From a bacterium (GTDB lineage Bacteria; Patescibacteriota; Minisyncoccia; Phycocordibacterales; SBAW01), in contig JAUSIO010000063.1 in assembly GCA_030647845.1 (NCBI GenBank), positions 1-8,740 of the forward strand: DNA of 8,740 nucleotides. The letters run 5' to 3'. Each line of letters opens with the position of its first letter. The first letter of the stretch is position 1. A program made the translations under genes and the position numbers. Under the pieces are notes generated by a model that was not told where the DNA came from, did no database searches, and worked only from the letters and a program-made list of their open reading frames with translations. This document shows, piece after piece, positions 1 through 6,471 of the stretch.

Positions 1-51
1 AGCGGCCCGGAGCGCACGAGCGGGAGAAATGCGGCGGCGCAGCGTTTGCAT
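1..51 (-). other. Possible start of an ORF downstream of atpD (17 codons, cut by window edge)
   Basis: An ATG lies 1 nt after the atpD stop codon and opens 17 codons to the window edge, rich in Arg and Ala (begins MQTLRRRISPAR). In most atp operons atpC (epsilon subunit) follows here, but these residues do not resemble the usual epsilon start, a short beta strand of the kind M-x-L-x-I-V-T-P. It may be the start of another gene, chance coding in GC-rich sequence, or an unusual epsilon. I cannot identify it. Confidence 0.15.
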
Positions 52-52
52 A

Positions 53-1432
<1,380 letters not shown>

Positions 1433-1449
1433 TTAAGATTAGAACTACT

Positions 1450-1477
1450 AGCATAGAAACACCTATAACTAGATCAA
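1450..1477 (-). promoter_or_regulatory. Candidate sigma70-type promoter for atpD
   Basis: On the minus strand TTGATC (1477-1472) and TATGCT (1455-1450) are separated by 16 nt, each matching the consensus hexamers at 4 of 6 positions. Transcription would begin about 20 nt before the atpD ATG. The surrounding region is clearly more AT-rich than the genes. It would let atpD be made independently of the MazF-like gene upstream. The match is modest and AT-rich sequence gives such hits easily. Confidence 0.3.
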
Positions 1478-1509
1478 ATATCAATATATATCCTTGTTTA
1501 TAACTCATC

Positions 1510-1537
1510 TTGACTCAATTTACCAGTTTGTTATACT
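1510..1537 (+). promoter_or_regulatory. Candidate sigma70-type promoter on the plus strand
   Basis: TTGACT (1510-1515) and TATACT (1532-1537) are spaced by 16 nt. Each hexamer matches the consensus at 5 of 6 positions, making this the best promoter-like sequence seen in the window. It points away from atpD and into the 3' end of the MazF-like gene, where there is no plausible plus-strand protein gene but there is a run of hairpins. Confidence 0.45.
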
Positions 1538-1543
1538 GGACTC

Positions 1544-1621
1544 ACAAACGGCTTCGGCCCTCCCCGCAAGGGGTAACAGACAGAAAACGTCTCATGTGAG
1601 CAATTGCGTGAGGCGTTTTCT
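1544..1621 (+). ncRNA. Candidate small structured RNA, antisense to the 3' end of the MazF-like gene
   Basis: Starting about 7 nt after the plus-strand -10 box, the sequence can form three successive hairpins: GGC(UUCG)GCC at 1550-1559, CCCC(GCAA)GGGG at 1562-1573, and a 13-bp stem 1582-1594 with 1609-1621 containing one G-U pair and a 14-nt loop. UUCG and GCAA (GNRA type) are stabilising tetraloops only on this strand, since the complements UUGC and CGAA are not such loops. The last hairpin ends in a short U-tract (GCGUUUUCU), so it could be a terminator and give an RNA of about 78 nt. The 3' part overlaps the last codons of the MazF-like gene in antisense. I do not recognise a known RNA family. 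A chance set of hairpins cannot be excluded. Confidence 0.3.
1582..1621 (-). terminator. Stem-loop overlapping the stop codon of the MazF-like gene; possible (bidirectional) terminator
   Basis: The arms AGAAAACGTCTCA (1582-1594) and TGAGGCGTTTTCT (1609-1621) pair over 13 bp with one G-U wobble and a 14-nt loop. Read on the minus strand, the stem contains the last codons and the TGA (1592-1594) of the MazF-like gene and is followed by GTTTTCTGTCTGTT, a loose U-rich tail. Read on the plus strand it is followed by TTTTCTC. It could end the upstream operon transcript before atpD, or end a plus-strand RNA. The U-tracts are short, so termination may be partial. Confidence 0.45.
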
Positions 1622-1978
1622 CATATCATCGAACTCAAGCTGTTTTATATCGCCAAGTTTATACTGCAATCGCTTACTGTCTACTAACCGAAGCTGCGAA
1701 AGAATCACAGTACTCATTTCACCACCCAACGAAAACGCGAAGTAAAACTTTCCTTTCTTTTGATTTTTAGTAAGAGGAACGCCCCAGAAGACCTCCTTAT
1801 TAAATTTCTTGACTATAACCACTGGGCGCAAAAAAGATTCGCCCCTGCCATCCTGTTCGAACCCAACATTGGCGCCGAGAGCACACCACCATACTTCACG
1901 CTCATGAAAAAATGGTCGCTGTTTTTCTTCATGCAACCAAGTTTTTTTCGTATGCCATTTTTGAAAATCCTTTTTCAT
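1592..1978 (-). CDS. PemK/MazF-like toxin-family protein embedded in the atp operon
   Basis: A 128-residue protein resembling the PemK/MazF endoribonuclease family, mostly toxins that cleave mRNA. After a charged N-terminal helix (1-25) come the EVWWCALGANVGFEQDG strand-turn (28-44), LRPVVIVKKF (50-59), VFWGVPLTKN (63-72), ILSQLRLVDSKRL (92-104) and a closing helix. Arg51 and Thr70 occupy the positions of the catalytic Arg and Thr of classical MazF, so activity is possible. The start follows the atpG stop by 1 nt (TGAAATG), suggesting translational coupling to atpG. The next gene is atpD. No antitoxin gene lies beside it. The gene is visibly more AT-rich than atpG and atpD, consistent with later insertion. 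Family membership is fairly sure; a toxin role is inference, and it may instead be a domesticated regulator. Confidence 0.82.
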   Translation of the reverse strand: MKKDFQKWHTKKTWLHEEKQRPFFHEREVWWCALGANVGFEQDGRGESFLRPVVIVKKFNKEVFWGVPLTKNQKKGKFYFAFSLGGEMSTVILSQLRLVDSKRLQYKLGDIKQLEFDDMRKRLTQLLT

Positions 1979-1979
1979 T

Positions 1980-2966
1980 TCATGCTGCCATAGCTTCCAT
2001 ACCGCCTGTAATTTCGGACACTTCGCGGGTGATTGCGGCTTGGCGCGCTTTGTTAAACTGGAGCGTCAAATCGTGCTCCATCTCGCCAGCCTTGTCGGAG
2101 GCCGACTTCATCGACACCATGCGCGCGCTGTGCTCGGAGGCCTGAGCTTCCAACAGTGCATGGTACACGAAAATCGAGGCGAGCCGCGGGAGGATGGCGT
2201 CGAGTACTTCGACCTCGCTGGGCTCGAGCGAGTAGGTCGAGACCTTTTGGTCGAGATCCCGACCAGAGGGAGGGATAGGTGCAAATACGCCTCTGGCAGG
2301 CACTATATCACTCACCACTTGTTGCAACTCGTCGAGCGAGAGCGGAAAGATGGTACGCAAGGTTGGGCGTTGCTCAAATGTCGAGACAAAATTTTGATAC
2401 GCGATTTTGACGACATCAACCGCGCCAGTATTAAAAGCGCTAGCGGCTTCGTCTACCAACTGCGCGACAAACTCAGGGGTAAGGACATCAGTGTTGGGGT
2501 GGTACGACTCAACTGCAAAACCTCGTGCGACAAAAAAGTCGTTTGCCTTGCGTCCGACCGCAATGATAGAAACTTTTTCCTGTGCAAGCCCGCTGAACAT
2601 ACTATCGGCGTGCACTTTACGTAACACTGCCGAGTTAAGCGCACCGGCAAGACCTTTGTCGCTGGTTATCACGATGTACAATGCGCGGGACGCAGAGAAA
2701 TTATTTTCTCCAGCTGCTGGGAGGAGAGGCGACGCTTCCGAAAACAATCTTTCTGCTCCCCGGACTAGTGGATGGTTTGCCAACTCACGCGAGCCAGACA
2801 CGCGAGACAGAATACTCACAGCCGCACGGGCGTAGGCACGACCTGCCAACGCTTTTTGCTGCGCCTTACGCATTTTGCTGGCCGAGACAGCTTCCATCGC
2901 CTTTGTTACCGTTTGCGTTTTCTCAATCGAGCGTATTTTTGTTTTTATTGTTTTGAGTCCAGCCAT
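1980..2966 (-). CDS. atpG: F1Fo ATP synthase subunit gamma (rotor shaft) with repeat-derived insert
   Basis: Gamma is the rotating central shaft linking the c-ring to the alpha/beta hexamer. The 328 residues compare with 287 in E. coli. Family signatures are the N-terminal shaft helix KTIKTKIRSIEKTQTVTKAM with KMRKAQ (31-36), the strand YIVITSDKGLAG (97-108), and the C-terminal shaft helix with SEHSARMVSMKSASDKAG followed by FNKARQAAITREVSEI. Residues about 69-92 are encoded by a palindromic repeat (2691-2760) that also occurs in cyoA; between KMRK and SDKG the protein is some 20 residues longer than E. coli gamma. The insert sits in the loop between the N-terminal helix and the globular domain, where extra length should be tolerated. 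The ATG lies at the edge of a CTAG heptad array, and no Shine-Dalgarno is seen. Confidence 0.97.
   Translation of the reverse strand: MAGLKTIKTKIRSIEKTQTVTKAMEAVSASKMRKAQQKALAGRAYARAAVSILSRVSGSRELANHPLVRGAERLFSEASPLLPAAGENNFSASRALYIVITSDKGLAGALNSAVLRKVHADSMFSGLAQEKVSIIAVGRKANDFFVARGFAVESYHPNTDVLTPEFVAQLVDEAASAFNTGAVDVVKIAYQNFVSTFEQRPTLRTIFPLSLDELQQVVSDIVPARGVFAPIPPSGRDLDQKVSTYSLEPSEVEVLDAILPRLASIFVYHALLEAQASEHSARMVSMKSASDKAGEMEHDLTLQFNKARQAAITREVSEITGGMEAMAA
2691..2760. repeat. Palindromic element, copy A, in frame inside atpG
   Basis: This 70-bp segment matches 7251-7320 at 57 of 70 positions by hand count, without gaps, although the host genes are unrelated. It is an imperfect palindrome: outer arms AGAGAAATTATTTTC (2694-2708) and GAAAACAATCTTTCT (2740-2754) pair at 12 of 15 positions, around a core with TCTCC/GGAGA and GCG/CGC inversions. 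Five of its six reading frames have no stop codon. It is translated from the minus strand as residues about 69-92 of gamma. In orientation, size and in-frame placement it resembles Rickettsia palindromic elements, but I do not recognise the sequence as one of those families. Confidence 0.85.
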
Positions 2967-3006
2967 AGTAGTTAGGTGCTAGTGACTAGCTTCTAGGAGC
3001 TAGGTC
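2965..3006. repeat. CTAG heptad array (7-bp period) between atpA and atpG
   Basis: CTAG begins at 2979, 2986, 2993 and 3000, exactly 7 bp apart, preceded in the same phase by TTAG at 2972 and ATAG at 2965. The three bases between are different each time. CTAG is its own complement, so both strands show the pattern. The array contains the last four codons and the TAG stop of atpA and reaches the atpG start codon. A 7-bp period with TAG in every unit puts stop codons in all reading frames of both strands. Confidence 0.85.
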
Positions 3007-4551
3007 TTGATGTGTTTCGGCAAATTGTTTGAGTGCATCTTTGAGTTGTTCTTCCAACTCCGACGTGATTTCTTTTTGCTCGCGGATGCCGGAGAGTAGG
3101 TCGGCGGCGTTTGCGTCGAGAAATGTCAAAAACTTTTCCTCAAACTCCGGGACGCGCTCGACTGTGGTGCCCGAGAGGTGACCGTTGACTGCCGCGTAAA
3201 TGATAGCCGCCTGCCGCTCAAACGGGATTGGCTGGGCATTTTTTTGCTTTAACACCGCAGTCAAGCGTTGGCCGGCGTCGATGCGCTTTTTTGTCTCGAC
3301 ATCGAGGTCTTGCGAAAATTGCATAAACGCCTCCAACTCGCGAAACTGTGCCAACTCGAGGCGGATTTTGCCCGAGACCTTTTTCATCGCTTTGGTCTGC
3401 GCCGAGGAGCCCACGCGCGAGACCGAGATACCGGCGTTGATTGCCGGACGCATATTTTTGTTAAACAAATCAGTTTCGAGAAAAATCTGCCCATCGGTGA
3501 TTGAGATAACGTTGGTCGGGATGTATGCCGAAACGTCGCCTTCTTGCGTCTCGATAATCGGGAGCGCGGTTAAGGAGCCACCACCCATCTGGGGCGAGAG
3601 TTTTGCCGCGCGCTCGAGCAAGCGCGAGTGCAAGTAGAAGATGTCGCCCGGATACGCCTCACGCCCTGGCGGGCGGCGCAGGAGGAGCGACAGTTGCCGG
3701 TACGCAACCGCGTGTTTGGAAAGGTCGTCATATATAATGAGCGCGTCGCGCCCGGCGTCCATAAAATATTCGCCAACGGCCGCGCCCGCAAAGGGTGCGA
3801 GATATTGCAGCGCGGCTGGCGCCGAGGCGCCCGCATCAACAATAATCGAATACTCAAGCGCGCCGCGCTCGCGCAACTGTTGCACCAAGCGGGCGGTTTT
3901 TGACTCCTTCTGCCCGATGGAGACATATATACAAATGGGGCGCGTTTCTGCCGGCTCGTTTTTTTGGTTGAGGATGGCGTCGATGGCGATGGTGGTTTTG
4001 CCGGTGTAGCGGTCGCCGATAATCAGCTCGCGCTGGCCGCGGCCGATTGGTATCATCGAGTCGATTGCTTTGGTGCCAGTGTGCAAAGGCACACTGACCG
4101 ACTGGCGCTGTATAACGCCGTACGCCTCGCGCTCGATAGGATTACGTTTTGTCGAGGCAACCGGGCCAAGTCCATCAAGAGGCTCCCCCAGAGGGGAGAT
4201 AACACGGCCTAGAAGCGCCTCACCCACCGGGAGCGACAGCACCTCGCCTGTCGGCTCGACCTCCATACCCTCAGACACTAAGCTCGCGTCGCCGAGGATA
4301 ATCGCGCGGACTGAGTCCTCTTCGAGGTTCAAGACCACTCCAAATACTGCCGAGGGTATTGTAAGCGCTTGTTCCAATGATTTTTTGCCTGCAACATTAA
4401 ACCGCACCATTTCCGACATCACGGCGCTCTGCAAACCCTCAATCTGCGCGACGCCGTCGCCTACCGCGGTTACGATGCCAGTGTTTGCGGCGCGAGGCGA
4501 AGGAGAAAAGTTCTCGATTTCTTTTTTAAATTGTTCTATAAATGATTCCAT
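2986..4551 (-). CDS. atpA: F1Fo ATP synthase subunit alpha
   Basis: Alpha alternates with beta in F1 and carries the non-catalytic nucleotide sites. The 521 residues from the ATG at 4551 fit the family. Seen are the N-terminal helix [15 protein letters not shown], Walker A GDRYTGKT (179-186), Walker B DALIIYDD (269-276) and the [10 protein letters not shown] segment with the arginine finger Arg379 that reaches the beta catalytic site. An in-frame TTG at 4569 would add six residues, but the ATG start puts the normal amphipathic helix first, so it is preferred. The final codons run into the CTAG array, which supplies the stop. The gap to atpH is 24 nt. No clear Shine-Dalgarno is present. Confidence 0.98.
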   Translation of the reverse strand: MESFIEQFKKEIENFSPSPRAANTGIVTAVGDGVAQIEGLQSAVMSEMVRFNVAGKKSLEQALTIPSAVFGVVLNLEEDSVRAIILGDASLVSEGMEVEPTGEVLSLPVGEALLGRVISPLGEPLDGLGPVASTKRNPIEREAYGVIQRQSVSVPLHTGTKAIDSMIPIGRGQRELIIGDRYTGKTTIAIDAILNQKNEPAETRPICIYVSIGQKESKTARLVQQLRERGALEYSIIVDAGASAPAALQYLAPFAGAAVGEYFMDAGRDALIIYDDLSKHAVAYRQLSLLLRRPPGREAYPGDIFYLHSRLLERAAKLSPQMGGGSLTALPIIETQEGDVSAYIPTNVISITDGQIFLETDLFNKNMRPAINAGISVSRVGSSAQTKAMKKVSGKIRLELAQFRELEAFMQFSQDLDVETKKRIDAGQRLTAVLKQKNAQPIPFERQAAIIYAAVNGHLSGTTVERVPEFEEKFLTFLDANAADLLSGIREQKEITSELEEQLKDALKQFAETHQDLAPRS

Positions 4552-4575
4552 AACAAGTACAACAGACAATAAATA

Positions 4576-4830
4576 CTACGATATTAACTTCCTATACAAC
4601 TCGAGCAAGACGCGCGTTTGCTCTTGCTGGGGTGTTATATGCATATACTGCTCCGAGCGCTTTTTTTTGAGCTCCATCCGTTCGTACTCAGCATAAATCC
4701 GAGACAACAATTTTGTATGTCCTCTGCGACCCAACACGTGTCGAAGATTTTGAAAATACTTCTTTGTTAATTCTGGGTTTTTTGTTACGAGTTCGTTTAA
4801 AGCTCGGGTATATTGGGCGACGTTGTTCAT
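4576..4830 (-). CDS. atpH: F1Fo ATP synthase subunit delta, short form (84 residues)
   Basis: By position between atpF and atpA, and by its start (VAQYTRALNELV, like the Y-A-R-A-L opening of delta), this is the stator subunit that caps F1 and ties it to the b dimer. Delta is usually about 175-180 residues, with an N-terminal helical bundle that binds the alpha N-termini and a C-terminal domain that binds b. Here only 84 residues exist, corresponding to part of the helical bundle plus a final helix (TPQQEQTRVLLELYRKL). Only 24 nt remain before atpA, so the C-terminal domain is absent rather than frameshifted. The ATG overlaps the atpF stop (ATGA). Assignment rests partly on gene order. Confidence 0.75.
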   Translation of the reverse strand: MNNVAQYTRALNELVTKNPELTKKYFQNLRHVLGRRGHTKLLSRIYAEYERMELKKKRSEQYMHITPQQEQTRVLLELYRKLIS

Positions 4831-5279
4831 TGTATGTATTGTTGTCGTTGTAGTTTATCAATCCCAAGCACAATGAGTTTTGCGACCTCTTGTTTGCTCT
4901 CGACGAGTGCCTGCGCTTTTAATTCGTGCGCCTGCTGTTCGGCCTCGCGCACTGCCGCCGTGGCGGCTGCCTCCCCAGCTTGGGCGAGCTCGCGCTCGCG
5001 CGCCACGCCAGCGGCGCGGGCGTGTGCGAGTACCGCGTCGGCCTCAGTGCCAGCTTGGGCGAGCATGCTCGCCCGCGACTGCTCTATTTCTTCGAGCTTG
5101 AGCTTGGCAGACTCAGCATCTCGAACTCCGTTGGCGAGCTTTTCGCGGCGGGTGTCAAGCATCTTTGTAAGCGGCCCGTACAAAAAGTACCACAATGCCA
5201 GCATAAGAAGCCCAAAGTTAACGGAATTGATTATCAAGAGCCGCCAGTCTATGCCGAATGCTGCGAATACTTGTGTCAT
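4827..5279 (-). CDS. atpF: F1Fo ATP synthase subunit b (peripheral stalk)
   Basis: Subunit b anchors the stator: one membrane helix, then a long coiled coil reaching up F1. From the ATG at 5279 there are 150 residues: a short N-terminus, one hydrophobic helix about 14-35 (LLIINSVNFGLLMLALWYFLY), then a highly charged Ala/Glu-rich helix to the end. The open frame continues upstream to 5423 but would run into atpE and add a non-b sequence, so the MTQVFAAFGIDW start is chosen. The C-terminus ends soon after KQEVAKLIVLGIDKL, roughly 14 residues earlier than in E. coli b, where the missing segment contacts delta. The stop overlaps the atpH start by 4 nt, indicating coupled translation. Confidence 0.95.
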   Translation of the reverse strand: MTQVFAAFGIDWRLLIINSVNFGLLMLALWYFLYGPLTKMLDTRREKLANGVRDAESAKLKLEEIEQSRASMLAQAGTEADAVLAHARAAGVARERELAQAGEAAATAAVREAEQQAHELKAQALVESKQEVAKLIVLGIDKLQRQQYIQ

Positions 5280-5288
5280 ACGATTACG

Positions 5289-5357
5289 CTTCGTAAAACC
5301 CTTTTGTTCCGGAGAGATAAACAGGCTCCTAACTCCTGCACAAAAGGTTTTACTTCG
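5289..5357. repeat. Palindromic, MITE-like intergenic element between atpE and atpF
   Basis: TAAAACCCTTTTG (5294-5306) and CAAAAGGTTTTA (5341-5352) are inverted repeats differing only by one extra C, separated by 34 bp that include a smaller CAGG/CCTG inversion. Immediately outside both ends lies the same 5-bp sequence CTTCG (5289-5293 and 5353-5357), as expected for a target-site duplication. In RNA on the minus strand this folds into a long hairpin filling the atpE-atpF gap, and could affect transcript stability or the ratio of c to b. Whether it is mobile cannot be told from a single copy. Confidence 0.6.
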
Positions 5358-5358
5358 C

Positions 5359-5595
<237 letters not shown>

Positions 5596-5619
5596 TTACT
5601 ACTAATAATAATACTCAAT

Positions 5620-6408
5620 TTAGTGTGCCGCCGCAGGTTCTGAGTTCGATGAAGAATGCTTTTCTCCCCCGTGGGGCTCGGATATCGCGATTTTGATAAA
5701 CACCAACGTCAACAGCGCAAAGATTGCCGCTTGTACCAGCCCGACAAACGTCTCGAAGAGCATCAACGGAACCGGCAGGACATAGGGCAAAAACACCACT
5801 GCCACCGCTATAAGTACCTCGCCCGCAAACACGTTGCCAAACAAGCGGAAGGAAAACGAAATGAGGCGCGCGAAGTTGCTGACAAACTCGATGAGCCCAA
5901 TCAAAAAACCAAGCACCCCCCCTTTAAAGTTAACAAACTTTGACGCATATTTCAAGAAGCCGAGTATAACAATGCCAGTGACCTCAATAACCAAGTACGC
6001 GATAATTGCCAACGCCAACGTAACATTGAGGTCGGTGTTGACAGGACGAAAGAGCGGAACTATTTCCCCATTTTCAAAAATCCCGACACTGCCAAAGAAC
6101 GGGAGGAAGTCGAATAGGTTGGACATAAATATAAACAAGAACATCGTTGCGACAAGCGGGAAAAAGCGCACCGCAAGTTCGCGCGTGCCGAGCGTGTCTT
6201 GCATATACTTGAGCACAAACTCAAACAGCATCTCGAACAAGTTTTGTACACGACCGGGAATAAGTTTTGGGTTGCGCCCTACGAGTATTGCTATAACCAA
6301 AAGCGTGAGCATCACCGCCCAGGCCGAGATAAGCGTGTTGGTGATAGGTATCCCCCACACACTCCCCAGGCGCTCCGCCGCAAGCGCTATGTGCAACCCG
6401 CCATCCAT
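5620..6408 (-). CDS. atpB: F1Fo ATP synthase subunit a (proton channel)
   Basis: Membrane stator subunit with the two half-channels that deliver protons to the c-ring. The 262 residues contain five to six hydrophobic helices. The FSFRLFGNVFAGEVL segment carries the essential Arg (E. coli Arg210 equivalent), preceded by the PVNTDLNVTLALA segment typical of the family and followed by the final helix GLVQAAIFALLTLVFIKIA. The C-terminal tail EPHGGEKHSSSNSEPAAAH is polar and cytoplasmic. The ATG at 6408 starts MDGGLHIALAAERLG, a sensible amphipathic beginning. It is first in the operon; the nearest promoter-like sequence lies only a few bases upstream, so the mRNA leader may be very short. Confidence 0.96.
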   Translation of the reverse strand: MDGGLHIALAAERLGSVWGIPITNTLISAWAVMLTLLVIAILVGRNPKLIPGRVQNLFEMLFEFVLKYMQDTLGTRELAVRFFPLVATMFLFIFMSNLFDFLPFFGSVGIFENGEIVPLFRPVNTDLNVTLALAIIAYLVIEVTGIVILGFLKYASKFVNFKGGVLGFLIGLIEFVSNFARLISFSFRLFGNVFAGEVLIAVAVVFLPYVLPVPLMLFETFVGLVQAAIFALLTLVFIKIAISEPHGGEKHSSSNSEPAAAH

Positions 6409-6419
6409 ACGATGCAGTC

Positions 6420-6428
6420 ACTATAACA
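6420..6428 (-). promoter_or_regulatory. Candidate extended -10 promoter element for atpB operon
   Basis: On the minus strand TGT followed by TATAGT (6425-6420) forms an extended -10 box (TGn-TATAnT type), with TATTAT (6439-6434) as an alternative. Using the former, transcription would begin about 5 nt before the atpB ATG, almost leaderless; using the latter, the leader would be about 19 nt. No good -35 box is seen in the GC-rich sequence further upstream. The 63-bp gap to cyoA means any promoter has to lie here or within cyoA. Confidence 0.4.
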
Positions 6429-6432
6429 CAGC

Positions 6433-6438
6433 TATAAT
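6433..6438 (+). promoter_or_regulatory. Candidate -10 box (TATAAT) for cyoAB
   Basis: A perfect TATAAT lies 33 nt before the cyoA ATG, giving a leader of roughly 27 nt. The -35 position (6410-6415) has no good match to TTGACA. It overlaps the candidate minus-strand promoter for atpB, so polymerase at one promoter would occlude the other. Confidence 0.45.
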
Positions 6439-6471
6439 AACGCACCCACCGCGCGTGGTAGCATACTAACT

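Noticed and set aside
1439..1472. A second CTAG heptad array in the atpD leader
   Set aside because: CTAG occurs at 1448 and 1469 (21 bp apart), but the intermediate 7-bp positions do not carry it, so the periodicity is not convincing.
2040..2624. 194-codon plus-strand open frame opposite atpG
   Set aside because: Antisense shadow; nothing recognisable, and gamma on the other strand is certain.
4552..4569. TTG start at 4569 for atpA, six codons longer
   Set aside because: The ATG at 4551 gives the usual alpha N-terminal helix; the added MSVVLV has no counterpart in the family.
4552..4578. Frameshift hiding the rest of delta
   Set aside because: Only 24 nt separate the atpH stop from the atpA ATG, too little for the missing roughly 90 residues in any frame.
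4070..4696. 208-codon plus-strand open frame opposite atpA and atpH
   Set aside because: Antisense shadow of atpA; low-complexity Ser/Thr-rich product.
5834..6469. 211-codon plus-strand open frame opposite atpB
   Set aside because: Antisense to subunit a, which has unmistakable motifs; the predicted protein has no recognisable domain.
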